Notes: generated by a model not told the origin, from the letters alone. Positions 24,115 through 36,139 are shown, counted from the stretch's first letter. The stretch is DNA of 64,000 bases from Tolypeutes matacus (GCA_026826555.1 JAKSZT010054215.1:18955141-19019140), one strand, 5' to 3'. A program made the numbers and translations.

Positions 24115-25580
24115 GGGTTCTAGGCAGGAGCTCATTGTGGCTGCCCTAAGCCACAGGTAGGGATTGGATTGTCAGTCTTGATAATGTAGAAGCATGGATT
24201 TAAGGCCTGTATCAATGGCTGGTACAAGTCGGTAAACTGCAACTGATCCCCAGACAAAAAGTCAGGGCCCTCTGGAGGCTACCATCACTGAAAGGAAGGG
24301 CAGGTAAAACGTCTGCCTCCTCAAGGAGAGATGACATTGAGATGCCCTTGTTTCTATTCTGAGTGAAAACAACAACAATGAAAAAGCGTCCCACAAAATC
24401 ACACAGCCACAGCCCTGCCAGCCATCATACAGGTTTCATTTTCAAATTTACACGGCCCATATGTAAGTATATGACCCAAGTTTATAGATTAGTATAGAAT
24501 AATGAACTTGGCTATTAGTACTCCAGGGGCACCTGAAATAAGTAAATATAAAACCATTCTGGAGAGACTTACCCTCATTGAAGCCCAGCACAAGATTCCC
24601 ACAGATAAATGTGTCTAGAGATGAGCTCATAACTAAAATTATAAAACAATCAAAGAAGAAATTCACAGTGTCCAAGAGTCAAGAGATATAGGAAGACCTA
24701 GAGATAAAAGTACTATCAGCTTGGGTAAAATCAATTTTTCTTAATAGCAACACTACTGCGACTTGGGGCAAGGTAATTTTTCATTGTGCAGGACTGACCT
24801 GTGTACTGCAGGATATTTAATATTCTTGCTCTATCCTGGCACAAAAACCCAATAATTTCCCCACCTGATCCCCAGATATTGTGACACTCAAGTGTTCCCT
24901 ACACATTAACAATTACCCTCTGAGGAGTAATGCCAGCACTGCTTATGAGCCACTGAGCTATAAAATAAAATGTGTTTCATATGAATAATATTATAAAAGA
25001 ATAGGATGAAATCATGAGAAAAACACAAAACATAGAAAGTCATTTTTAAAGCACAGACTAGAACCTCTAAATTTTAAAAATACAAAATTCTAAATTAAAA
25101 ACTGTGAACAGATTGAACAGCAAGCAGGGTTTGTACATTTGGAAGAGAGAATTGGTGAACCAAAAGACTGATTTTGAGGTAATTACTCTGAATTCAAAAA
25201 AGAATAAAAAGTTGGAAAATGTGAAAAAGATGTTAAGAAGCATGAGAGGAAAATGAGAAGGTTCAACATATATGCAATATAACTTTCAGAGGGAAAAGAC
25301 AAGACATAATTCAGGAGTGGCAATATTCAAAGATGTAATGGCCAAAAGATTGAGCTCTGATCACAGACATAAATTCTCAGTTTCAGCTATTATAACACAT
25401 CCCTAACAGAAAACAAACAAATCCATATCTAGCCATATCCTGATGAAATTGTAGTCCACCAAAGACAAAGAATACATCTTAAAAGCAACAAGATGTAAAT
25501 GTCAGATTACCTACAATAAAAAGATTTAAACGGAGAACAGTCTTCTCAAAGACAATTTTAGGATCCAGATGCTAACGACT
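24115..25580 (+). repeat. HAL1-like LINE remnant
   Basis: This A-rich sense sequence shares its style and some phrases with HAL1/L1 ORF1-type LINE remains, such as 'aaatcatgagaaaaacacaaaa' near 25,010, 'attgaacagcaagcag' and 'gtagtccaccaaagacaaagaa' with 'aaaagcaacaag' near 25,450-25,490. There is no intact frame. The family call is uncertain. Confidence 0.5.
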
Positions 25581-25587
25581 AATAATT

Positions 25588-25690
25588 GTTTTCAGAAAAT
25601 GTGTAGATTAAATGAATTAATGTATGTGAAGCACTTAGAACAGTGCCTGGCACATAATAGCATCACATATGATGGTCATTATCCTTGTAA
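25588..25690 (+). repeat. MIR 3' fragment
   Basis: 'attaaatgaattaatgtatgtgaagcacttagaacagtgcctggcacataat' is the conserved 3' half of MIR in sense orientation. A second weak MIR-like patch lies at 25,850-25,935 around a T-run. Confidence 0.85.
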
Positions 25691-26089
25691 TGAATAAATT
25701 ATCAGCATGGCACCAAATATATATAACAAATAACAATTCACCTTCATAGTTTTTGAATGTCTACTAGGAGTCACAAATTGTTTTCTGAGGAGATGAATGT
25801 AAAATATGTATTAATTGCTTGAACATTGGCCTTAGATTTAGAAGTTGACTTTGTCTTACTATTTGTTCAATCCTAGCAAATCATTTTAACATTCAATGCT
25901 TCTTTTTTTTTTTTTTTGTCTATAAAATAGGGCTCCATTAATTGATTCATTGATTGATTAGTTAAGTATTTATTAGTTACAATTTCTTCAGACTCTCAGC
26001 CAAAATATATCTATCAAAAAAGAAAGAAAACAGATATAGTCTGCACCTCTAGAAACTACAATTTAGGTGAGTATTGAAAAACAGTTGAA

Positions 26090-27200
26090 TACAATATGAT
26101 AGATTAAGTAGTACAACAGAGTTATTTTAAAAATATTATGGCAATGTAGAGGAAGAGCAATTACTTTGTCCTCAGAAAGTCAGAGAATGCTGCACAATAT
26201 ATTATTATTACTATCATAATCATAACCATTATTTTAATGTTTACCATGTGTCTGACACTGTTCATGTACCTTTTACATATATTAATGATCAGAGAAGAGT
26301 AATCCATAGACAGCAAAAAAATAGTGACATGAAATTAAGTTTTAATTCCAGGTAACTATAAAATAGTTCAGCATGGCAATGTATCAGGGTAGATTTTGGA
26401 GTATTTAAATCTAACATAAAATAAGAGGACATGAACGTTGATCAAATTTTGTTCAGCTTAGAAAATGGATTGGTGGGGGACCTTGCAGACAGGAAAATAT
26501 GGTAAAAGCTACTACAATAATCTGGGAAAAAACAAGTGAGGGCCTAAACTAAAGTAGATGCAGTGGAAATTGAGCAGATAGATTTGAGTGATATGTATGA
26601 GTAAAAACCAACTGACTCTTATTCTTTTCTTAAATCCCATATCCAAAGATGAATCTGAGACCTCTACGTTGAGCAACTGGCTAGAGAGAGATGCTATTGT
26701 CCAATAACAACCTGCTAAAAATGCTATGGATATTTTTATGGAATTAATTTGTTTTTTAGTCAGGTTAACCCTGAAAAGTCTATATTTGAGAATGTCTATC
26801 AATCAGGAGGAAATATGTATCTCAATTAATAGATAAAAAGATAAGGACTTGGGCATCATAAATGCATAAGGGAAACATAAAGTGTTAAGTGAATAAAATT
26901 TGCTCTGAGAGGAAGTTAGAGACAGACAAAAACAGATCAGTGGTAAAGGCTAAGTTCCATATTTGCATAAGGTAGAGCGTGAGGAGCATTTAACCCAACC
27001 TGGAGTTGCTTCTGAAGGATGAATAAGATGTTGCCAAATCAAGAGAGGTGGGAAAAACATTCCAGAGGGAAAGATACAGAGGCATGAGAAAGCATGATAT
27101 GAACAGGGAAACCTTTGTTGTGAAAGTGTGAACTAGGGAAAAAGAGGGATTGTGGTATTTGCCCACTATAATCTCAAATGTAGCTTCTACAGGTGAGTTT
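26090..27200 (-). repeat. Old mammal-wide interspersed repeat, unnamed
   Basis: The text 'agctactacaataatctgggaaaaaacaag', 'gagacctctacgttgagcaactgg', 'caaggtagagcgtgaggagc'-like pieces and 'acattccagagggaaagatacagaggcatgag' resembles a widespread ancient repeat that I cannot name with confidence. A similar unit appears near 54,560-54,960. Its orientation is uncertain. Sequence from 27,200 to 28,600 holds nothing I recognise. Confidence 0.35.
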
Positions 27201-28621
27201 CTTTAGAAGGGCAAGGTGGGCTGAAATTCCATTTGCTCTCGCTCCTCCCTGATACTTCCCCTCCCCAAGGACCCATCATCAAGACGAAAACATTGTTTGA
27301 TGATTTTATCTTTCATTTCAGATGGCACAAGCCATCTAATTTCAATTAGTCTGTTGAAAATACCACATGAAAGAAGTCCCCTGAGCATAACAAGGGGAGA
27401 TGTATTGTAAAATAAGGAGGAGGGTATATGTCATGATAATAGAGAAAAACTACCACAGGAGTGAAGAATGTTTGTTCATAAGTGATTTAAGGACGAAAAA
27501 GCAAACATAAAGTCCATAAACCATAGCCATCATTGGGAGTCACTGAGAAAGAGAGAGAGAGGCAGAAGAGAGTGGTTGAAGAATTTACATCTTTTCAATC
27601 CTTTAAAGCTAAGAAGGAATTAGGTATAAAATTGAATATATAAACATTAAGAAATTGAAGAAATAGGGTGACAGGAAAAATAGAGTATGTTTCAGGCTAA
27701 AGGAAAGGCTCCAACAGTGAGGGGGAGATTGAGGATTCAGATATGAGAATAATAGGTGAGGTTAGACAATATTTACCTCACTGCCTTATGATGACAATTT
27801 AAATGCATGCGAACAGGTTTAAACACTATTATAATGTGTTTAGTCATAGATATCATTGGGTCTTGATTCTGGAAATGGGAGATTACTGTTAAATAAAACA
27901 AAATAGGGAAATGTATAGACTTTCATTGGAGTTTAGAAATAACCTAATAATAGAAAAATCAGAAGCTAGGGATTCTTCAGTAATTAGACTTAAATTTAAG
28001 AATCAGTCTAATGAATTCAAAGTGTCACATTAGCAGTTTCAGCAGAGTTGAAGCACTACATGGACTGGCTATATGAAAATATTCAATGAAGCAGCCTACA
28101 GAATCTCTTTTTAATCTCTCTTCACTGAAGTCCATTTAGAAGACTATAGGAAAAAAATGGAAGATGGTGTATTTTAATTATATTTATATAAACTTTAGAT
28201 ACTTTTACCTTAAGATATTATTTTAAAAGCAAAACAAATCAAAATAAAACAAAACAAAAACCTTCAGAATATTTGAGAAATTACAGAATTCCTCCATATT
28301 TACAATTCCTGCACAAATGTGTTAAAGAAAAATGAGAAACAATTATATGCTTATTTTAGTATTTCTCATCTAATCCTTCCAAAGAAAAATCACTTTATTT
28401 TTGTAGTGTTAATTAACTAATATCATGTTGATTATTAAATTTATAATCACTGTTTTGAAACAATAGCATTAAATAAGATAACCTAATATATATGGTTTTT
28501 AAACCACTTGTTTTCTGTTAATTTCATGAAAATTGTATTTTTTTAAATTTAAGATTATGAGCCTGTATTGTAATTGGCAGAAAAACACTCATGAGTAAAG
28601 TGTTATTAATAGTTTCCACAG

Positions 28622-28999
28622 AGAAGCAGATATGGCTCAAGCGATTGGGCTCCCATCTACCATATAGGAGGTCCAGGGTTCGATTCCCGGGGCCTTCTGG
28701 TGAAGGCAAGCTGGCCCGTGCGGAGAGCTGGCCCACCCGGAAATCTGGCACTGCAAGATGACACAACAAGAAGAGACACAGAAGAAAGACAAGAAGAGAC
28801 ACACAGCAGACCAGGTTCCTGAAGTGGTGTAAGAGATTGAGCGCCTCTCTCCCACTCCGGAAGGTCCCAGGATCAGTTCCTGGTGCTGCCTAAAGAGAAG
28901 ACAAGCAGACACAGAAGAACACACAGTGAATGGACACAAGAAAGCAGACAACGAAGGGAGGGGTGTGTGTGGAATAAATAAATAAATCTTTTAAAAAAT
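28622..28999 (+). mobile_element. Long dimeric DAS-type SINE with TSD
   Basis: The first tRNA-like head (28,622-28,695) has 'atggctcaagcgattgggc' and B-box 'ggttcgattcc'. A roughly 100-base middle of AAGAAGAGACACA repeats follows. A second, more diverged head (about 28,818-28,892) has 'aagagattgagcgcctctc' and 'ggatcagttcctggtgctgcc', and the element ends in a tail with AATAAATAAATAAATC. Flanks TAGTTTCCACAG (28,610-28,621) and TAGTTTCCATAG (29,000-29,011) match 11 of 12 bases. The 92- and 104-codon minus frames over it are artefacts. Confidence 0.9.
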
Positions 29000-29279
29000 T
29001 AGTTTCCATAGACTAGTAAAATAATTAGTCATGCACTCTCTCAAAAGCTAAGCAACAAATGAATTGGACGTTCATTCGAGCTTATAGGCTAACTTAAAAC
29101 AGGTGGTGAATTATTGACTTACACTATTACCAAAAATTTGCCCTAAGCTTACTTTATTCATGCATGCTTCACTCAATCATATATTAATCTAACATCTGAA
29201 TAGGTACCATGTAAAGCACTGTGCTGGGTGCTGGGATAACTACCACATTTTCTTATTAAATGTGCTAGGTTTTTTCATG

Positions 29280-29670
29280 GCTGCATGCTTCTGCATCTAA
29301 TATTCTTCTTCCTAAAATGACTTTCTCCTTTTAACTGTGAAGTGAATTCCTTCCCAATCTCCAGAGTTCTTGTGGAACCTTTTCTGCCTCCTCCCTCTCC
29401 CTTGCAGGCAGATGGATTCAATTTCTTCTTTATGCTTCCAAACAAATCTGATATATGCCTCCATTACAGCACTTATTACTTTGTGCTACAATTACGGTGG
29501 TGGTTGCTGCTGCTTTTTTTGTTATGTTTATATGGCATTATTCCTGACTAGACTTCTAATTTCTTTATGGTAGGACATCCATCTAGTTAATCTTGAACTT
29601 CCTAGTATTTACATAATACGTGAATGAATCCTTCAATAAACAATGTCTGCTAGTTATTTAAATGAATACT
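29280..29670 (+). repeat. L2 LINE 3' region
   Basis: The order is typical of an L2 3' end: 'gtgaagtgaattccttcccaatctcc', 'cctcctccctctcccttgc', 'attacagcacttattactttgtgct', 'tgactagacttctaat', 'acgtgaatgaatccttcaataaa'. The two open frames of 67-69 codons here are translations of L2. Confidence 0.75.
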
Positions 29671-29889
29671 CTTTCAATAATAATTATAAATATAGTAGAT
29701 TTATAATAATACCAGTAACATTTACTGGACACTTACAATATTAGTATACTTAGTACACTTCGAATATACTGAGATCAATACTAAGATCATTTTATTTATT
29801 AAGGATTGTAATCCCCAAAAGGTACCTGTGCTGTAATCCCCATTTACATCCTGAAGCAACTGTTTCCCCTGAAGCAAAACCTTACAAAT

Positions 29890-31295
29890 TATTTTTATCT
29901 TATTTTTAAATTATTTCAGACATGCAGAAAGATACAAAGGATAATATAAGAAACATGGATAAACTCACCACCCAACTTATACAATATTACCAAAGAGTTG
30001 CAGTTCCCTAGGTACCTTTCCCTAATTGCTACTTCCCAATTTCACAGGTATCCACCAACCTGTACTTGATGTTTATCAGGCCCATGCATCTCTTTATCCT
30101 TTTATACATATGTATACATCCTTAAAAATATATGAGGGTGATATTCATTATTTAATATTTACAGAAACCATATACTTTATCCTGCTGCAATTACCTCCGT
30201 TGCTTATTATTATGTATGTGATATGAATTTTGATAAATGTAGCTATCATTTATCTTTCACAGTTTTTCTATTGGATTTATAGACCACAATTTATTAGTCC
30301 ATTCTCCTACTGATGAACATTTAGATAACAGGCTAAACAAACAGTCCTGCTATGCCCATTCTCAAGTGTGTTTCCTAGTTTACTTATGTAAGAGTATTCC
30401 TAGGTATGAACACAGAGACCAAGTACATCTTCCACCTCCATCATTTCTGAATCTGTTTAGATTCCTAACAGCCAGGTGTATTATTTCCTGTTCCTCTACA
30501 TCTTCATCAACTTTTGTGATCATCAGATGTTTCTATTTTTGCAGTCACATTTCCCTGATTACCAAGGAAGCTAAGCCACTTTTCATATGTTTAGCTGCTT
30601 CATGCTACTTCTTCTGTGAAATACCTGTTCAAGTTTCTATATAGTTATGTAACCTATTTCTTTTAGAATTAAAGGTGCTCTCTATATATTCTGGAAAGGA
30701 ATACATTGCTGATTATAAAAGTTGCAAGTATATTCTGATGTTCTCTTCGCTTTCTTCATCGTGTCTCAACATATGGTACTCAATTATTTTATTTGATTTT
30801 TATTTTATTTTCATATATATATTAAATAAGTTTCATATATTTAATTTTACAATAGGTCCACATTATTTAATATCCACATTATTGAACTCAATCACCAAAA
30901 TATGCAAAGGTATATAATGAAAAGCCTCCCTCCTGGTCCTATAACCCAGGTACTAGGTGCCTGCCCATTTATACACCTTCCCTCTAGCTCATCTCATAGG
31001 TAACAACTGTTATGAGTGTATTATATACCTTAAGAGATTTTTAATGCACAACTAAGTAAATGCAGATATATATTCTTCCCTCACTCCCCACCCTTTTACA
31101 CAAATGGTAGCATGCTCTACCACATCATTAGACACCTTTTTTTTTTTCACTGAAAGGAATATCTTGAATGTCTTTTACTTGTAGGTAAAGTGTTCTGCAT
31201 TCTTTTTTACATAGTATTCTACTTTATGAGAATAAATATTTTGTTTCGCCATTCTTTTACTGATGAACATGTATGTGGTTCTCAATCATTTTGTA
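29890..31295 (-). repeat. Antisense L1 3' sequences
   Basis: Reversed L1 3' UTR style text appears in two parts. The first is about 29,920-30,640 ('cagacatgcagaaagatacaaagg', 'gttttctattggatttatag'-like, 'attcctaacagccag'). The second is about 31,020-31,290 ('aatgtcttttacttg', 'cattcttttttacatagtattctactttatgag', 'ttttactgatgaacatgtatgtgg'). It is heavily mutated, and the open frames inside have no domain. Confidence 0.55.
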
Positions 31296-31299
31296 GTGC

Positions 31300-31500
31300 A
31301 GTGTGTTAGGAGCAGGGACATCAGAACCAGAACTCCCGAGTGTCAACCCCAGTCTAATATTTACTAACCCTAAATCTAGGACAAGTGAATTAACTTTTCT
31401 ATGCCTGTTTCTTTATTTTGTAAATTTAAGTAATAGCACCCACCCGAGGCAGCAGTTATAGGAGGTAAATAAGTTAATAGCTGCCAAGTTCTCAGGACAG
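31300..31500 (+). repeat. MIR SINE
   Basis: Sense MIR: 'ctaaatctaggacaagtgaattaacttttctatgcctgtttctttattttgtaaa', then 'agtaatagcacccacccgaggcagcagttataggaggtaaataa'. Confidence 0.75.
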
Positions 31501-31509
31501 AACTACCAC

Positions 31510-32170
31510 ATGTTAAATACCAAATAAACTTTGCTCTTTTTGTTACAGACGTTGCCTCATGCAAGCACTTCATTTCCCAAAGATTCCTAAAAGATAAATT
31601 AGATTGCCTAATGACAGAGTATATTAATATTACATTTGTAATTCTGATGTATTGAAAATGAACCTCCACAGAACCCTGTACCAGTCCTCACTCCCACTTA
31701 TTTTCTTACAGCCTTACTCACAGGCTGTGTTTTGTATTTTTGTCAATACAATAGGTAAATATTTCAATCAGAATAAAATTTTGATTTGTTTTCCTTATAT
31801 TTCATGAGGTTGAGCTCTTTTCATTTATTTAATTTTTATTCATTTTATGTGAACTATCTGTTGATACCATTTGATAGTTTTTCTCTTGGACTGTTTTTCT
31901 TAGCAATTTGTAGAATTCCCCATTTCCTAATTTCACACTAGGAAGAATAACACTTTTCTGTGACATGAGTTGTATCTTTTCAAATATGTCATTTGTCTTT
32001 TGACTGTTTTAGCAACACTTTTCCCTTGCATAAGGATTTAATTTTCAGGCAGTGAAGTATATCACTGGGCTTTTAGAACTCTTGTTTGGAATCATCATTT
32101 GAAAAGCATTCTTACTAGAGGTTATAAAACAATTCTTCCAAATTTTTCTTCTAATGTTTTTATGGTTTAA
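31510..32170. other. Non-coding, possibly antisense L1
   Basis: T-rich sequence. 'ttgaaaagcattcttactagaggttataaaacaa' and the surrounding style suggest reversed LINE sequence, but I cannot be definite. No gene. Confidence 0.35.
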
Positions 32171-32615
32171 TAAACCATATTAACAAGAATAAGACAAATC
32201 TATTGAGGTAAATTTTACATACAGTTAAATTCATCATGTTTGGATGTGCACATCTATGAATCTCTGACAAATGCATGGAATCAAAGAGATAGAGTAGATC
32301 CATCCCACCAAGAAGTTCCTCATGCCCTTTTCTAGTCAATTCCCCTTCTATATCCCCTGCCCTTTGTGATCCCTGAGCTGCATTTTGTACTTCCAGTTTT
32401 GCCTTTTCCAGCTGTCATATAAAAGGAATCATACAGAAAGTTGCCCTTTGAACTTGACATTTTTCATTTAGCATAATGCATATGAGATCGATCCATGTTA
32501 AAACATATAGCAATAATTTGTCCCTTTTTATGTTGATAGAGCTCCATTTATCCATTTACTAGTTGAGGGATATTTTGGATGTTTCCAGTTTTGGATGATT
32601 ATAAATAAATCCAAT

Positions 32616-33213
32616 TGCATTAGTCAGCCAAAGGGGTGCTGATGCAAAATACTAGGAATCTGCTGGCTTTTATAAAGGGTATTTATTTGCGGTAGAAGCT
32701 TACAGTTACCAGGCCATAAAGCATAAGTTACTTCCCTCACCAAAGTCTGTTGCCACGTGTTGGAGCAAGATGGCTGCTGACTTCTGCAAAGGTTCAGGCT
32801 TCCTGAGTTCCTCTCTTTCTAGGGCTTCTTTCTCTCTGGGCTCAGCTGCCCTGCTCTCTCCACAAGACCAGCTATAGACTATCAGGTGACCAGCTCTGTC
32901 TCTCTCCCTGTGGCTCGAATCTCTCCTGGCTGGGCTGCTCTGCTCCTCTATGTGCTTACTTCCTGGGATCCAGCTCAAAACTCCCACATCGAAACTCCAA
33001 CTAACTCCTCTGCTCTGCCATGTAGTTTTCCCTGGGGGGTGGGGGTGGGGGGGAACTCAATGTCCTACTGATGTGACCCAATCAAAGCCTTAATCATTAT
33101 TTAATCAAGTAAAAGTGAAACCTCTGAATCCAATACACTCTAATGTACCAGCAGGCCAGTTTACAAACATAATATCTATTTTTGGAATTCATAAATAATG
33201 CCAAACTACCACA
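32616..33213 (-). mobile_element. Solo LTR, xenarthran class III-like family, copy A
   Basis: The ends are TG...CA (minus strand starts TGTGGTAGTTTGGC at 33,213; plus-strand end is TGCATTAGTCAGCC). It shares its whole length with copies at 57,811-58,409 and 58,595-59,097. Shared blocks are 'agtcagccaaaggggtgct', 'ttataaagggtatttatttg', 'ccaggccataaagc' and 'ttgccacgtgttggagcaag'. Flanks CCAAT (32,611-32,615) and GCAAT (33,214-33,218) match at 4 of 5. A 5-bp duplication and the length fit a class III (ERVL/MaLR-type) LTR. It carries a strong G-rich block at 33,034-33,053. Confidence 0.88.
33034..33053 (+). other. G-quadruplex-capable tract in LTR copy A
   Basis: Runs of six, five and seven G are separated by single T, enough for four G3 tracts with short loops. 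On the LTR's own sense strand it is C-rich. Confidence 0.6.
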
Positions 33214-34049
33214 GCAATATAAACATTTGAATATGTTTTCATGTCTTATTGAGTAATATAAACAGAATGGCTGAGTCACACGGTAAGCACATATTTATCT
33301 TTAAAAGAAACTGCCAAACTGTTTTCTAAAGTAAATGTACCATATTAACATACAACATAAATATTATTCTTTATTTGACATTTACTCTAATCTGTGGATG
33401 AGATGTGGATTCAACTTTATTTTGTCTTCCAGGTGGTTATCCAGTTGTTCTATCACAATTTATCTTTATCATTTGAAATGCCATCTTTATCATATTCTAA
33501 AATTCTATATCAGTTTGCTTTCATTCTTTAACTCTTTTATTCTGTTCCATTGAGAGCTCAATATGGTGGACAGAATTGATTCATGTTCCAGTACCTTACT
33601 TTTCAAATTATTGAGACTTTCTTTATATTTTAAAATCTGAAAGAGCTAGTTCTTGTTAATTTATTTTTTAATCTTTTGCTTGTTTTTTCTATCAATTTTA
33701 GAATCACTTTATCAAGTTACAAAAACATTTCTTTTTATTTCTTTGGGGAAAATTTTCATCTGAATGATTTTTAGTCTGTCCATATAGACTTTATAATTAT
33801 TCAAGTCTTCATATATGTGCATGACTTTGAGGAGTGTTTAAAATTTTCTTTAGATATATATTGCATAGATTAATTACACTTATATTTATTGTAAAGATCA
33901 ATTACAAGTATTTAATCTTTGTTTTGGTAATGAAAAATAGATTTCTTTTTTCTATTATGTCTTTAGCTGGATGTAGTTTATAAATGTGAAAAGCTATATA
34001 CTTTTGTCTATTTTTTTTTTTTCTTGCCTTATTGGATTCCCTTTCTCTT

Positions 34050-34490
34050 TGCATTAGTCAGGGTTCTCTAGGGATACAGAATCAACAGAGATATCTGTAA
34101 ATTGTTTGAGATTTTATAAAATTCTCTCATGTGACTGTGGGGATGCACAAGTCCAAATTCTACAGAGCAGGCTGCAAACCAGGGACTCCGATGAAAGTCA
34201 TTGATGAGTTCCCAGGAAACGCTGGCTGTCCAAAGTAGAGCTGGGAATTCTCTCTGAATGCTGAAATTGCTTCCCCTTTTAAGGCCTTCAACTGGTTGGA
34301 TAAGACATCACTCATTGCTGACAGCAATCTCCTTAGTTGATTGTAGATGTAATCAGTCATCTATTCAATTAACTCACTGATGATTAAAGTCCATGAAATG
34401 TCCTTGTATTAAAATTAGCCCAGTGCTTGCTTGACCAAACAACTGGGTACCCTTACCTGGCCAAGTTGACACATTAGCCTAACCATCACA
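34050..34490 (-). repeat. ERVL provirus 3' LTR
   Basis: Begins TGTGATGGTTAGGC on the minus strand and ends CTAATGCA. The TG start and the 'gggttctctaggg' end resemble the MLT2 LTR class that belongs to ERVL elements. The 66-codon minus frame at 34,160-34,360 is repeated in the other LTR and is LTR translation, not a gene. Confidence 0.93.
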
Positions 34491-34505
34491 ATCTACCCCT
34501 TGTCA
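34491..34505 (-). other. Polypurine tract of the provirus
   Basis: Immediately upstream of the 3' LTR the minus strand reads GACAAGGGGTAGAT, a purine-rich stretch in the position where plus-strand DNA synthesis is primed. Its purine run is short and interrupted by T. Confidence 0.6.
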
Positions 34506-34758
34506 ACTTGGCAGTCATACACTTCACCTTAAACCATACTTAGTCTCTAAATAAAAACAATAACATATATATATATATATTTTCCTGCCTAACAATAGCC
34601 AACTGTCCTGCATACAACAGGAAACATACTAATTCCCTCCAGAATAAGGTGCAAGCCCTTGGGTAATACCTTAAACTTAACATCCTTAAACATTACACCA
34701 TGAAACTAATACAATTTATATCATATGATAAAGGGAAAAGGGAAGAAAACAAAAATAA

Positions 34759-35253
34759 TCATTTATATATGTATAATACAATCATACTCATAACAAGGGA
34801 GACATATTCATGCCCATTACAGTCCTCGTTTCTATAACTGGTCATGTGGTCAATGTTCGTATTTATCACTACCTTCTTCCACCACCCATTCCATGTTCCC
34901 TTTACCCTCAGCAAGCACCTCAGTTGGCCTGCTTCTTTGCCTGGTGGGATGACCCAAACTTTCATTCCTGAAGATTCTGGGCCATTGTTAGTCCTGCTTG
35001 GATTGGGTTGTTGCAATTTTCCATTGACTTTAATCACAGGGAGTACTAAGAGAAGCCCTAGAGGATCTCCTGTATTCCAGGCAAACTCTTCATTACCTCC
35101 ATTAAGTAGGTGCAGTCCTAGTTCCCCTTGATAGGATCAATCACCCCAGCCAGTAGAGCAATTCCTTTCTTTGCCTGTTTACTCAGAGGAACAAGTTGCC
35201 CAATGGCCAGGTGGCAGTCTTAACTTCCAGTTCAATGGAATCACTATTGTGTT
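34759..35253 (-). pseudogene. ERVL dUTPase-like segment
   Basis: ERVL elements are known to encode a dUTPase downstream of integrase; the enzyme hydrolyses dUTP and limits uracil incorporation. Directly after the integrase stop (TAG at 35,254-35,256) the same minus frame reads KLRLPPGHWATCSSE (about 35,185-35,229), resembling a dUTPase core motif, then hits stops. A further open piece at 34,759-35,037 (starting MIKVNGKLQQPNPS) would lie at the C-terminal end. Frameshifts separate the parts, so the segment is inactive. The dUTPase call rests on position and the PPGH-type motif and not on an alignment. Confidence 0.5.
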
Positions 35254-36130
35254 CTATGGTGGAAGCATTCCTTTTGGAACTAAGACCGGTAGATGAGCAA
35301 AGCTTAAGACTTCAGGGACAGGAAGCAAAAATTTTCCTAGTGGATCACTAGGGGTAATAGTGAGTGGTGCCACTCCCATTTCCACCCCTTGATTCCTGAA
35401 CCCGTGAATCCTGGCTATGGGAGAAACAGCACCATAAAGTGGATGCTGATTTAGACCATACACAGCCTCCTGGAGAATATTGCCCCAGCCCTGCAAGGTA
35501 TTGCCACCTAGTTGGTGCCATAATTGAGTCTTCAAAAGGCCATTCCACAGTTCTATCAGTCCAGCTGCTTCAGGAAAATGGGGAACATGGTAAGACCAGT
35601 GAATTCCATGAGCATGTGCCCATTCCCGTACATCATTTGCTATGAAGTGAGTTCCTTGATCAGAAGCAATGCTGTGTGGAATGCCATGGTGGTGGATAAG
35701 ACAATCAATAAGTTCACGGATGGTAGTTTTGGAAGAAGCATTGCATACAGGGAAGGCAAACCCATATACAGAGTATGTGTCTATTCCAGTTAGAACAAAT
35801 TGCTGCCCATTCCATGATGGAAGAGATCCTATGTAATCAACCTGCCACCAGACAGAAGACTGATCACCTCAGGGAATGGTGCCATATTGGGAGCTGAGTA
35901 TGGGGCTCTGCTGCTGGCAGATTGGGCACTCAGGAGTGGCTGTAGCCAAATCAGCTTTGGTGAGGGGAAGTCCATGTTGCTGAACCCATGTAAAACCTCC
36001 ATCCCTACCACCATGACCACTTTGTTCATAAGCCACTGGGCAATAACAGGAGTGGCTGGGGAAAGAGGCTGAGTGTTAGTCACAGAGAAGGTCCTCTTAT
36101 CCATTTGATTATTAAAATCTTCCTCTGCTG
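35254..36130 (-). pseudogene. ERVL integrase, catalytic core still readable
   Basis: Integrase joins proviral DNA to the host chromosome. The N-terminal zinc finger is represented by CPIC (codons at 35,917-35,928) with SGHGG upstream. An in-frame TGA at 35,869-35,871 sits between the finger and the core and looks like a CpG-decay stop. The core is otherwise one frame to the TAG at 35,254-35,256. The catalytic triad is present: Asp in QVDYIG (35,836-35,838), Asp in SDQGTHF (35,659-35,661) and Glu in AAGLIEL (35,551-35,553). There are 58 residues between the Asps and 35 between Asp and Glu, an exact D,D-35-E spacing. The frame at 35,254-35,535 is the C-terminal part. Despite the preserved residues, the stop and the upstream breaks mean no functional protein is expected. 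Confidence 0.85.
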
Positions 36131-36139
36131 AAGTCACCC

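Noticed and set aside
28622..28695. A tRNA gene
   Set aside because: A and B boxes are present, but the acceptor and anticodon stems do not pair and the sequence continues into a SINE body with tail and TSD. The same holds for the heads at 14.9, 46.2, 52.4 and 55.8 kb.
28524..28951. 92- and 104-codon minus-strand frames with hydrophobic starts
   Set aside because: Antisense translation of the DAS-type SINE at 28,622-28,999.
34160..34360. Conserved small protein shared by 34,160-34,360 and 40,224-40,469 (MTDYIYN start)
   Set aside because: The similarity is explained by the two LTRs of one provirus, not by a duplicated gene.
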